DNA of 64,000 bases from JAGVPT01 sp049578505 (lineage in GTDB: Bacteria > Bacteroidota > Ignavibacteria > UBA10030 > UBA8401), in assembly GCA_049578505.1 (NCBI GenBank), contig JBAUMC010000006.1, forward strand, positions 1 through 64,000, in the 5' to 3' direction. Shown here one piece after another: positions 8,170-15,487 of the stretch. The notes under the pieces were generated by a model that did no database searches, was not told where the DNA came from, and saw only the letters and a list, made by a program, of their open reading frames with translations. Position 1 is the stretch's first letter. Every line of letters begins with the position of its first letter. Made by a program: the position numbers and the translations under genes.

Positions 8170-8198
8170 TTGACTTTTCTGCTTTCATTATGTAACTT
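8170..8198 (+). promoter_or_regulatory. Possible promoter for the first passenger gene
   Basis: TTGACT at 8170-8175 is followed, after a 17-bp spacer, by TAACTT at 8193-8198. This is a reasonable -35 but only a weak -10. It sits just after the terminator and about 30 bp before the start codon, which supports the reading. The GTAACTTAATTAC segment is partly palindromic and could be an operator. Confidence 0.3.
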
Positions 8199-8226
8199 AA
8201 TTACGTCATCATTGGAGACGAATCAA

Positions 8227-8631
8227 ATGAAAACTAAAACCGATCTTGTGCTTGAACGATTCAACGAACTCAAGGAAAGGCTTGAGCGTGTAAGGATTAT
8301 ACGCGACAAGGCAATTATTGATTTTGGATTAACCTTTGCGCTCCTACAATCCAACTTCCATGCGCTTCGGGACGCGGGCGTTAAGATTCCGCCCGAACAG
8401 TTACCCGCAGAACTCCAAGTGTTCACCGGCAGAAATCTTGCTGATAGCATTGCAGAACTAATCCGGCAAAGAGAACCGATGACGCGTAAACAAATTATGG
8501 AAATTCTTGTAAGAAGCGGAAGAATTGAACCGAAAAACGCTCGTATAGTGGTATTTAACGCAATCCACCGAGACAAGAAATACAACTTCTCTGAGGATAA
8601 GAAGGGGTTGGTGAGAGTACATGAAAAGTAA
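8227..8631 (+). CDS. IS-borne passenger protein with C-terminal winged-helix-like domain
   Basis: A 134-residue protein of unknown function. The N-terminal half is helical and charged (ERFNELKERLERVRIIRDKA, about residues 8-28). The C-terminal ~60 residues (IAELIRQREPMTRKQIMEIL, then NAIHRDKKYNFSEDKKGLV) resemble the small winged-helix domains found in bacterial regulators and HARE-type proteins, so DNA or RNA binding is possible. ATG at 8227 is chosen over an upstream in-frame start because GGAG lies 9 nt before it. It is inside the IS element, upstream of the transposase, so a role in controlling transposition or acting on the element's RNA is an inference. Confidence 0.65.
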   Translation: MKTKTDLVLERFNELKERLERVRIIRDKAIIDFGLTFALLQSNFHALRDAGVKIPPEQLPAELQVFTGRNLADSIAELIRQREPMTRKQIMEILVRSGRIEPKNARIVVFNAIHRDKKYNFSEDKKGLVRVHEK

Positions 8632-8634
8632 CAA

Positions 8635-8747
8635 GCAAACGGGAAGAGTTGTGCGATTACTAAGCTACGGGTCTGCAAAACCCGAAATGCAGAGAGAAAA
8701 AGCTTGCTGGCCAAGGACTCTGCACTTAGTACCGTTTGCCCCTTTTT
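8635..8747 (+). ncRNA. Nested multibranch fold with U-tract, candidate structured RNA
   Basis: Four stems nest perfectly in about 110 nt. The outer stem is GCAAACGG 8635-8642 with CCGTTTGC 8732-8739. The next is TACTAAG 8658-8664 with CTTAGTA 8725-8731. Inside it is a hairpin CGGGT 8668-8672 / ACCCG 8680-8684 and a longer arm TGCAGAG 8688-8694 / CTCTGCA 8718-8724, which contains its own CTTG/CAAG tip (8703-8715). The inner arm abuts the second stem without a gap, allowing coaxial stacking. The fold is followed by CCCCTTTTT. It begins 3 nt after the passenger stop and precedes the transposase leader. I do not recognise a known riboswitch or RNA family. Confidence 0.5.
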
Positions 8748-8760
8748 AATATAAAGCGAG

Positions 8761-8788
8761 CCTGCGAGTGTTCGACCACCCGCAAGCT
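8761..8788 (+). other. Leader hairpin upstream of transposase
   Basis: CCTGCGAGTG (from 8761) pairs with CACCCGCAAG (to about 8786) around TTCGAC, with two mismatches. It is part of the continuous run of pairable sequence between the first passenger gene and the transposase. Confidence 0.35.
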
Positions 8789-8837
8789 CTGTAAATCTCA
8801 TCCCGCGTGAACGAGACGAAACCACAATCCGAATATC

Positions 8838-8889
8838 GTTCATTGCGGGGAAAAAATCAACCTTATTTTTAAGGAGATTCGCAATGAAC
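8838..8889 (+). promoter_or_regulatory. Hairpin sequestering the transposase ribosome-binding site and start
   Basis: GTTCATTGC at 8838-8846 is perfectly complementary to GCAATGAAC at 8881-8889, which contains the transposase ATG (8884-8886). Nested inside, CCTTA 8861-8865 pairs with TAAGG 8870-8874, covering part of the AAGGAG ribosome-binding site (8871-8876). Folding would hide both initiation signals. Several unrelated transposons (IS10, IS50) use such a hairpin to block expression from read-through transcripts; the same role here is inferred. Confidence 0.6.
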
Positions 8890-9723
8890 AACCTGCCATT
8901 AGCCAAGAAAACCCTTATTCTTTCACACCTTGTTGAGGGCAATTCCGTACGCTCCATTGAGCGTTTAACCGGAGTGCATCGAGACACTATTTTGCGCGTC
9001 ATGGTAGAGGCGGGAACAAAGGCGCAAGATATTCTCGACAGCCAACTTGTCAATTTGAAATCAAATTTCGTACAAATTGACGAGATATGGACGTACGTTT
9101 CCAAGAAACAAAAGAACCTATCGTATGGCGAAAAAGAAAACTTTGACATTGGCGATCAATATGTTTTTGTAGCCATTGACTCAGAAACTAAACTCGTTTC
9201 TGCCTTCCGTGTCGGGAAACGCTCAGGAAATCTTGCTTTTTCAATGATGAAAGAACTTCAAACCCGCATTTCAAATCGCTTTCAACTTTCCTCAGACGCC
9301 TTCGCTCCATACTTTGACGTTGTAGATGAAGTCTTTGGCTCTGAAATCGAATACGCTCAAATTCATAAGCAATACTCGGAGGATATGAAGGGCGAGAAGC
9401 GTTACTCGCCTCCGTGTATTATTAGAGTTATTAAAAAACCACTTATCGGCTATCCTGATCTTAAACGCGTTTCAACAAGTCATGTAGAACGTCAAAACTT
9501 GACGATGCGGATGCAAATGCGTAGATTTACTCGACTTACTAACGCTTTCAGCAAGAAATTGGAGAACCTGAAAGCCTCCGTTGCACTGCATTTCTACCAT
9601 TACAATTTCATGCGGATTCATCAAGCCCTTAGAGTTACGCCTGCGATGGAAGCGGGAGTAACTAATCATATTTGGAACTTTGAAACTCTCTTAAACATTA
9701 AACCAATGGAGCGTGCCGCATGA
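8884..9723 (+). CDS. IS1-family DDE transposase
   Basis: A 279-residue transposase in a single frame, without the insA/insB frameshift of classical IS1. The N terminus is a helix-turn-helix (about residues 7-48, SVRSIERLTGVHRDTILRV). The catalytic triad appears as Asp66 (QIDEIWTYV), Asp138 (SSDAFAPYF) and Glu202 (HVERQNLTMRM); the last motif is the IS1-type VERxNLTLR signature. It is preceded by AAGGAG 7 nt upstream, within an inhibitory hairpin, and overlaps the next ORF by 4 nt. All key residues are present and the ends are intact, so the element is probably active. Confidence 0.93.
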   Translation: MNNLPLAKKTLILSHLVEGNSVRSIERLTGVHRDTILRVMVEAGTKAQDILDSQLVNLKSNFVQIDEIWTYVSKKQKNLSYGEKENFDIGDQYVFVAIDSETKLVSAFRVGKRSGNLAFSMMKELQTRISNRFQLSSDAFAPYFDVVDEVFGSEIEYAQIHKQYSEDMKGEKRYSPPCIIRVIKKPLIGYPDLKRVSTSHVERQNLTMRMQMRRFTRLTNAFSKKLENLKASVALHFYHYNFMRIHQALRVTPAMEAGVTNHIWNFETLLNIKPMERAA

Positions 9724-10013
9724 ACACAAATACGATTTACAAAACCTGTCAAATTAGAGAAGGTGATGAAACCATTATTGCGATAGCCCATCCCTCCTTT
9801 GCCCTTCTTAGTCCAGCCGAAAGGGTCAATAAGTGCCATCAACTTCAAATCCGTGCCGGAGAATTGAAGAAAGATGGTACGGTTATTCTTTGTTGGAAAG
9901 ATTCTCGTGCCAATAGCGAGTATCTTTGTCCTCCAAAATGGGATAAGGTTCTTAACGCTGACTGGCCTTATGCCGAAATTCTCGGTAGCGCTAACGGGGA
10001 AATGGATTTGTAG
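9720..10013 (+). CDS. IS-borne hypothetical protein, translationally coupled to transposase
   Basis: A 97-residue cytoplasmic-looking protein with no recognised domain. Its ATG overlaps the transposase stop (ATGA at 9720-9723), so it is very likely translated by coupling, and its composition is protein-like throughout. Trp and Cys are frequent (ILCWKDSR, CPPKWDKVLNADWPY). An accessory role in transposition is a guess from position only. Confidence 0.6.
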   Translation: MNTNTIYKTCQIREGDETIIAIAHPSFALLSPAERVNKCHQLQIRAGELKKDGTVILCWKDSRANSEYLCPPKWDKVLNADWPYAEILGSANGEMDL

Positions 10014-10172
10014 CTTTTCAATCGGAAATTTTGAGTTGTACTGATACATCCTTTCCATTTCATCTGTCCACGCTTCCGGCGGGAGCGTAACCACAACATA
10101 TTTTTCTATGTCTTCTCTGGTAATTTCTTTCAAGCCGAAAACCTCACTTTCTTCTCATAAATAGGAGGCCAT

Positions 10173-10532
10173 ATGAAATACTTTTTTCTGCTTTTGTTCC
10201 TGTCAATGTCGATGCTTGCACAAAACAAAACTCAGGGCGGGCGGTATCAGATTATAGATTGCAAGCCCATCAATGAAACCGCTACGGTCTTTCTTCTCGA
10301 TACTGAGACTGGTCGCACATGGAGACTTTGCGGCGATACCCTTTTCTTTAGTTGGGATAAAAGTCAAACTATTGTTAGCGGTCATCGAAGTCTAAAGAAT
10401 TACTGGCAAGAAGTTCCATTTGAACTTCCCCCAGACTTTGAAATCACAAGTAAAGAACAGATTGATTTTCCAAGCGATGAAAATATCCGATACTTCAAAC
10501 AACCCTCAGAAGAACCGAAAGCGAAAAAATAG
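10173..10532 (+). CDS. IS-borne secreted hypothetical protein
   Basis: A 119-residue protein with a clear signal peptide (MKYFFLLLFLSMSMLAQ) and a mature part containing one short beta-rich domain (residues about 25-80; GGRYQIIDCKPIN, TGRTWRLCG). The tail is Lys/Glu/Pro rich. It has an unusually good ribosome-binding site, AGGAGG 7 nt before the ATG. An exported cargo protein in an insertion sequence is unusual. It stops 2 nt before the right inverted repeat, so it fills the element to its edge. Confidence 0.65.
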   Translation: MKYFFLLLFLSMSMLAQNKTQGGRYQIIDCKPINETATVFLLDTETGRTWRLCGDTLFFSWDKSQTIVSGHRSLKNYWQEVPFELPPDFEITSKEQIDFPSDENIRYFKQPSEEPKAKK

Positions 10533-10534
10533 CC

Positions 10535-10555
10535 ATTTCAAATTAGGACACTACC
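10535..10555 (-). repeat. IS1-family right terminal inverted repeat
   Basis: Perfect 21-bp complement of the left end; the match continues two bases outward because the flanking duplication happens to extend it. Confidence 0.92.
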
Positions 10556-10563
10556 TAGTAGTA
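10556..10563. repeat. Target-site duplication, right
   Basis: TAGTAGTA, identical to 7579-7586. Confidence 0.85.
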
Positions 10564-10600
10564 ACTCATTTTGAGAAATAGTGCGACTGGATTGATATTA

Positions 10601-11012
10601 TTACTTTCTTTCCGAGAAAGAAAGTAACCAAAGAAATCTTTCGAAATCGTAACGCGCGGATTCAATCTCAGCCGCATATGCCATCAATTTCGGCAAACAT
10701 AAATGTTGAATAATCGAAGATTGTGTTCTAACGCCGAAATTGTCCCAAAGGGATCCCTTCGGGAAAACCCTTTGATTGAATCCTATCCTCCCGCGCACCC
10801 AACGATTTCGATCTCTTGCAAACGCCGACCGGGAAAAATTCTCGGAATCGGTGGCGTTGTGTGAAGGCGAGCGATGCGTGCGTTGAGAAAACGGCTCATC
10901 GAAGACCGGCAAATATGAGTCGTTTTCTCCGGGATGTGCGGGGGGAGGCATCGCAAGGGTTCCGATTCCGAGAAGCTCTCTTTGCTTCTTTCTCTGGCAA
11001 CAGAGAAAGAAG
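10601..11012. repeat. 412-bp dispersed repeat bounded by hairpins
   Basis: The unit opens with a perfect 12-bp-arm hairpin (10601-10612 / 10616-10627, TTACTTTCTTTC arms) and closes with another (10985-10996 / 11001-11012, CTTCTTTCTCTG arms with a GCAA loop). The right ~170 bp recur in reverse orientation at 63833-64000 with the same order of blocks. A minus-strand open frame runs through part of it but looks like a repeat translation, not a gene. The remaining bases to 11176 hold nothing recognisable. Confidence 0.7.
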
Positions 11013-11176
11013 AAGTAGATCGATCAAAAATCTCTCATGAAACTGAGTCACGGCCCAAAAGCTTAATCGTCCGCGGGAAGGCTCAGCGGCCGGGGGAAAA
11101 ACAGGAAAAATGAGGAGTAAGGGGGATTCGAAAAATTTTAGCGAACTGGTAAATACATCAATATGGAGGCAAACCG

Positions 11177-11944
11177 CTACCTTTCAATCATCTCCAGTTT
11201 TTGTTCCTTTAAGGTTGCGAGATTCTTTTCCAGCTGTGCTCTGATTTCGATAATGTCCTGATCGCCGGCATACTTTGTATAAACAATATCTGAAATGCCG
11301 ACAAGCGATCGGACGATTGATTCGACCGTCTCGGCTTGACGACGCAAATCCGAAACGAGTTTGAGGAGGGGTTTGGCGAGGGCCGGATCGAGCATCTTCT
11401 GTACGTTTCTTTCGCAAACAGACGATTGGAGCTTGAAAATTGCCAGAGCGTTATTGATGTGGTGAGCAATCGTTCGAACGGTTGTTTGAAACATCTGCAC
11501 AGCCGCTTCCATCTTTTCTTTTTCCCGTTCTTCAATTTCACGAGCCTGTTTGTCTTTACGGAACAAGTACCGCTCGTAAACGCCGTGCAGCAATATAGGG
11601 AAGTGGTTTAATTCGAGATGTTCTTTGCGAACATAATCGTAGGCTCCCAGTTTCATGGCTTCGACCGCCACTTCTTCGGTGCCCGCGGCGGTCATCATGA
11701 TCACAGGAGTTTCCATTTTCTGTTCGTTGATCCACTGGAGAACCTGCAGACCCGTAATATCACCCAGGTTGAAGTCCATCAACACAATGTCGATATTTTT
11801 GTTCGACTTCAGTTGTTCTATGCTTTCAGTCCCGCTGTATGCCGTCGTGACTTCGTACTGGCCGGTCTCTTTCAATTCCATTGCCAGGACATCGGCGAAC
11901 GATTCTTCATCCTCGGTAATCAGAACGTGCAACGGTCTATCCAT
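11177..11944 (-). CDS. Response regulator with C-terminal histidine-containing helical domain
   Basis: A 255-residue protein. Residues 5-120 are a receiver domain with the acidic pocket at Glu11-Asp12, the phosphoacceptor Asp57 (VLMDFNLG), a Thr near 85 and Lys107. After a coiled linker (about 128-150, rich in Glu/Lys) comes a helical stretch with an H-box-like segment, TVRTIAHHINNALAIF (His161/His162), and a further long helix to the end. This resembles the dimerisation and phosphotransfer domain of a histidine kinase, but no ATP-binding domain follows. It may act in a phosphorelay or as a scaffold; a partner kinase is not adjacent. Confidence 0.8.
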   Translation of the reverse strand: MDRPLHVLITEDEESFADVLAMELKETGQYEVTTAYSGTESIEQLKSNKNIDIVLMDFNLGDITGLQVLQWINEQKMETPVIMMTAAGTEEVAVEAMKLGAYDYVRKEHLELNHFPILLHGVYERYLFRKDKQAREIEEREKEKMEAAVQMFQTTVRTIAHHINNALAIFKLQSSVCERNVQKMLDPALAKPLLKLVSDLRRQAETVESIVRSLVGISDIVYTKYAGDQDIIEIRAQLEKNLATLKEQKLEMIER

Positions 11945-12318
11945 CGATTACTCCTGACTGCAATAGTAACAACGATTGTGATGTTTGGTAAGTGAGTTAA
12001 TTTCGCGAAACCTAAAGCTCGGGCAATCTCGAATGGGGGTAGGTCTCTTTTGCGATGGTAGAAGTTAAACTGAATGGCTAGGAAAGTCAAGATGATTTAC
12101 AAGTTTTTCATCATTTCATACACTTACAGGGGTTACATCATTAAGATTGGCGAACAAGGGCGACCTACGTAAGGGTCAAAGAGAGGAAGAACTCGGGAAA
12201 TTTGATTGATCATAATTTCAATTCTTCGAAGCCTTTGCACTGTTGCAACTCCACCCACAAATGAGGATATTTTCACCGGATCTTGAAGTTCACCGTCAGA
12301 CTGGAATTGTAGGACATC
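11945..12318. other. Intergenic region between divergent genes
   Basis: These 374 bp separate a minus-strand regulator from the plus-strand squalene operon, so promoters for both should lie here. I see no clear -35/-10 pair, riboswitch or repeat. The stretch contains stop codons in all frames apart from short fragments overlapping hpnC. Confidence 0.5.
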
Positions 12319-13149
12319 GTGGCAAACTCCCTCCAAGTGCTCGCTGAAACACATTACGAAAATTTCCCCGTCGGTTCTTTTTTTCTCAAGGAAGAACTCA
12401 GGAGGCCAATTCGGCTTGTTTATACATTTGCCAGGGTTGCTGACGACATTGCGGACGAAGGGAACGATTCGACTGAGGCCAGACTCCAACGCCTGGACGA
12501 TTGGGAGGGTGAATTAAAGAACGCGATGGCCGGAAAGACTGGTATTCCATTTTTCCAAGAATTGGCCGAAACAGCGGCAAAGCATGCAATTCCCCCGGCG
12601 TTGTTCTTCGATTTGATTAAGGCTTTTCGGATGGATAGCATGGGAAAAGAATACAACACCTTCAATGACCTCTTGTTCTATTGCCGGCATTCCGCAAACC
12701 CAATTGGAAGAATTTTGCTTCATATTTTCAATTGTTCAAACGACGAGACATGCAGGCCCTCAGACTCGATTTGCACGGCACTTCAGCTGGCGAATTTTTG
12801 GCAGGATTTGAGTGTTGATATAGAGCGAAATCGTGTTTATATTCCACGTGAAGATTTTGACCGATTTGGTCTGACCCTGGCTGAATTGAAAAACGGACGC
12901 GGAACGGATAGGATCCATCGGCTGCTGAAATTCCAAGTCGAACGGGCAAGAAAATTTTTTCATGACGGAAAGCCGCTTTTTGAGCTAATCGATAATCGCT
13001 TCGCGTTCGAGCTGCGGCTGACGTACAACGGTGGAATGAGAATTTTGGAGAAGGTCGAATCGCTCGGAGGCGCTGTTCTTCACCGTCGACCTGTAGTAAC
13101 GAAATATGATTGGGCACTCATCGGTATCAGATCTTTCATAGCTCGCTGA
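12319..13149 (+). CDS. hpnC: Hydroxysqualene synthase HpnC
   Basis: A 276-residue head-to-head prenyl synthase-fold protein with both aspartate-rich motifs: DDIADE near residue 42 and QDLSVDIERNRVYIPRED near 160. In the HpnCDE route, HpnD makes presqualene diphosphate from two farnesyl diphosphates, HpnC converts it to hydroxysqualene, and HpnE reduces this to squalene. HpnC is called over HpnD by its position first in the operon and its more divergent sequence. The start is GTG at 12319, with AGGA four bases before it. The hpnD ATG begins 1 nt after its stop. Confidence 0.88.
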   Translation: MANSLQVLAETHYENFPVGSFFLKEELRRPIRLVYTFARVADDIADEGNDSTEARLQRLDDWEGELKNAMAGKTGIPFFQELAETAAKHAIPPALFFDLIKAFRMDSMGKEYNTFNDLLFYCRHSANPIGRILLHIFNCSNDETCRPSDSICTALQLANFWQDLSVDIERNRVYIPREDFDRFGLTLAELKNGRGTDRIHRLLKFQVERARKFFHDGKPLFELIDNRFAFELRLTYNGGMRILEKVESLGGAVLHRRPVVTKYDWALIGIRSFIAR

Positions 13150-13150
13150 C

Positions 13151-14020
13151 ATGGAAACTCTTTTAGTTGCCGACATCATCGAAAAGAACAGACGAAGTAA
13201 TTTTTATTATTCGTTTTTTCTTCTTCCGAAACCGAAGCGCGATGCGATCAACGTCGTGTACGCATGGTGCCGCACCACGGATGATATTGTCGATCAGGAC
13301 GAAAGCGTTAAGCGCAAATATGTCCGTTTACGGTTGTGGTCGCGTGAATTCGAGAGCGCAATAGCGGGGACCTCCCGATATCCGCTGTTGAATAAGCTGA
13401 GTCAGATTATCCAGCATTTCAACATACCGCTGAACCATTTTCACGACCTCATCAAAGGTATGGAGATGGATTTGTTGAAGATGCGTTATGCTACCTTCAA
13501 CGAGTTGCGAGAATATTGCTACCGGGCAGCGTCGACCGTGGGGCTTATCTGTACGGAAATTTTCGGATACAAGAACGAAGGGGCGAAAGAGTACGCAATA
13601 AACCTCGGAATCGCACTGCAGCTTACGAATATTCTCAGGGATATCAAGACCGATGCAGCAAAGGGAAGGATTTATCTTCCTCTCGAGGACTTGGTAAAAT
13701 TCGGCTACACCGAAGAAGAATTGCTGGCCGGAACGTACAACCCTCGATTTGTACGTTTAATGGAATTTGAATGCGAGCGCGCCCGATCCTATTTCAAACT
13801 CGCCCTCGAGCACCTTTCGGAAGAGGACAAACCGTTGTTCCTTGCGGCGCAGATTATGGAAGCAATTTATTTTCGTTTGCTCCAGGATATCGAACGGGCC
13901 GAGTACAATGTTTTTGCGAAACGCATCCGCCTCTTTAATCTCACGAAGCTTCTGATTACCATCGAGGTGTGGTGGAAAAACAGAACGCTCACTCCTCATG
14001 CGCCTTCCACAAGGTCGTAA
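13151..14020 (+). CDS. hpnD: Presqualene diphosphate synthase HpnD
   Basis: A 289-residue squalene/phytoene synthase-family enzyme. The first aspartate motif is in WCRTTDDIVDQDE (about 36-48) and the second in NILRDIKTDAAKGRIYLP. It condenses two farnesyl diphosphates to presqualene diphosphate. Its 3' end overlaps the hpnE start by 23 nt, so the two are likely coupled. Confidence 0.92.
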   Translation: METLLVADIIEKNRRSNFYYSFFLLPKPKRDAINVVYAWCRTTDDIVDQDESVKRKYVRLRLWSREFESAIAGTSRYPLLNKLSQIIQHFNIPLNHFHDLIKGMEMDLLKMRYATFNELREYCYRAASTVGLICTEIFGYKNEGAKEYAINLGIALQLTNILRDIKTDAAKGRIYLPLEDLVKFGYTEEELLAGTYNPRFVRLMEFECERARSYFKLALEHLSEEDKPLFLAAQIMEAIYFRLLQDIERAEYNVFAKRIRLFNLTKLLITIEVWWKNRTLTPHAPSTRS

Positions 14021-15389
14021 ACCCGATGTCGTTGTCATCGGCAGCGGCGTCAGCGGATTAACGACGTCGGTCAATCTTGCGTCGTACGGATTTTCGGTCC
14101 TCCTCGTTGAGCAAAAACAATACTGCGGCGGCAGGACGTACTCGTTTATCGACCGGGAAACTGGGGACGAAGTTGACAATGGACAGCACCTTATGATGGG
14201 CTGCTACCACGCTACGCTGAAGTACCTCTCCACAATTAACGCTTTCTCCAAGGTCGCAATTCAACAAAAGCTCTCCGTAACATTCCGCCATGCTGAACGA
14301 GGCGCCTTCCGGTTACAATCTGCGCCGCTCCCCGCGCCATTGAACATTCTTGTCGGCCTGCTGCGGCTGAAAAGCCTCACATTCTTTCAGCGGCTATCCC
14401 TGTTGCGGGTAGGGGCTGCGCTTCTCTTCGCAAATCCCGGCACGGATAAACGGCTCAACTCCATGACGGTCGCAGAATGGCTTGACGGGCTTCATCAACC
14501 CACAGCAAACAAAGAATATTTGTGGAATATCATTGCGATCGGAACGCTCAACGATTCCCCCAGCGTAGTCTCCGCCGCGCTCTTCGTAAGAGTTCTTCAA
14601 TCGGCCTTTATGGGGGAAAAGATGGATTCATCGATGGTGATACCCAAAGAAGGCCTCAGCACTGTTCTGATAGCCGGAGCGGTCGAATATTTGAGAAGCC
14701 ATGACTGTGAAGTTCGGGTCGGCAATTCGGTCGACCGTCTCGAAGTGAAAGACGGCTCCGTTGAATCCGTCCAGTTAAGTTCGGGGGAGGAAGTTTTTCC
14801 GCGTGCGGTTGTCTCGGCTGTTCCGTATTTTGATTTGCCGAAAATTTTTGGCGATGCGGCGTTCTCGGCCTTGCCGGAGCTTTCCGTTTCCGATCGATTT
14901 GTTTCGTCCCCCATAGTCACTATTCATCTCTGGTTCGACAAGAGCTTCATGGAAGAGGATTTTGTAGCGCTTCTTGATTCGCCGATCCACTGGGTGTTTA
15001 ATAAATCGAGAATCTTCAAGAAGAAAAACGGAGGCGGCGATTACCTTTCTTTAGTCATCAGCGGCGCGTCAGATTTTATCGACCGGAATAAAGATGAGAT
15101 TGCACTGTTGGCCGTGTCTGAGCTGCGGCGGTTTTATCAGGCAAGCAAGGATGCGGTGCTTCTCCATTCGTTGGTGATGAAAGAGAAGCGCGCGACGTTC
15201 TCGCCGCGTGCCGGTATGGAAGCAATTCGACCAACGAACAAATCTTCGCTCAAAAATTTATTTTTAGCTGGAGATTGGACCGATACAAAATTGCCGGCGA
15301 CGATCGAAGGGGCCGCACAAAGCGGCTATACATGCAGCGAGCTGGTCAAAGAATATTTAACGAGCCGGTCTGAAAAATATATGAGGTAG
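13998..15389 (+). CDS. hpnE: Hydroxysqualene dehydroxylase HpnE
   Basis: A 463-residue FAD-dependent amine-oxidase/desaturase-fold protein. The N-terminal dinucleotide-binding segment (about 10-40) contains VIGSGVSGLTTSVNLA and a following acidic VEQ, and the C-terminal FAD signature is LFLAGDWTDTKLPATIEGA. It reduces hydroxysqualene to squalene. No squalene-hopene cyclase gene is in the window, so whether the squalene becomes hopanoids, sterols or is used as such is open. Confidence 0.92.
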   Translation: MRLPQGRKPDVVVIGSGVSGLTTSVNLASYGFSVLLVEQKQYCGGRTYSFIDRETGDEVDNGQHLMMGCYHATLKYLSTINAFSKVAIQQKLSVTFRHAERGAFRLQSAPLPAPLNILVGLLRLKSLTFFQRLSLLRVGAALLFANPGTDKRLNSMTVAEWLDGLHQPTANKEYLWNIIAIGTLNDSPSVVSAALFVRVLQSAFMGEKMDSSMVIPKEGLSTVLIAGAVEYLRSHDCEVRVGNSVDRLEVKDGSVESVQLSSGEEVFPRAVVSAVPYFDLPKIFGDAAFSALPELSVSDRFVSSPIVTIHLWFDKSFMEEDFVALLDSPIHWVFNKSRIFKKKNGGGDYLSLVISGASDFIDRNKDEIALLAVSELRRFYQASKDAVLLHSLVMKEKRATFSPRAGMEAIRPTNKSSLKNLFLAGDWTDTKLPATIEGAAQSGYTCSELVKEYLTSRSEKYMR

Positions 15390-15401
15390 AGGAACTCATT
15401 T

Positions 15402-15481
15402 ACCGCAAAGGACGCTATGGACGCGAGGATTATTTAGAATTTTTATCAAACTTTCTTTGTGACCTTAGCGGCCTTTGCGGT
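15402..15481. repeat. Inverted repeat between convergent hpnE and kinase genes
   Basis: ACCGCAAAGG at 15402-15411 is the exact complement of 15472-15481, and the pairing continues to 17 of 19 positions. The CCGCAAAGG/CTTAGCGG family is a frequent interspersed repeat. It may double as a transcription barrier between converging genes. Confidence 0.6.
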
Positions 15482-15487
15482 TATACT

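Larger units (their letters stand above)
7587..10555. mobile_element. IS1-family element with passenger genes and structured RNA regions
   Basis: The element is 2,969 bp. Its ends are perfect 21-bp inverted repeats (7587-7607 and 10535-10555) beginning GGTAGTGTCC, flanked by an 8-bp direct repeat, so the copy looks young. It encodes one DDE transposase of IS1 type, three other plus-strand ORFs (8227, 9720, 10173), and about 900 bp of non-coding sequence in two blocks that contain many hairpins. Canonical IS1 is under 0.8 kb; some members of the family are longer and carry accessory genes. Base composition is more AT-rich than the flanking genes. It lies upstream of hrcA, next to a second, unrelated repeat. 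Confidence 0.92.

Noticed and set aside
8223..9149. Long minus-strand open frame through the IS passenger gene and transposase start
   Set aside because: It is antisense to the well-supported transposase and contains repetitive Ser/Leu-rich sequence typical of a shadow frame.
9666..10133. Minus-strand frame in the IS element whose first ~50 residues look protein-like (TTG start, GAGG upstream)
   Set aside because: It overlaps the coupled plus-strand ORF almost fully and loses protein character after about residue 55; a short real gene at 9975-10133 cannot be excluded but is not supported.
10601..10951. 116-residue minus-strand ORF
   Set aside because: It lies inside a dispersed repeat with hairpin ends, so the open frame is a repeat translation.
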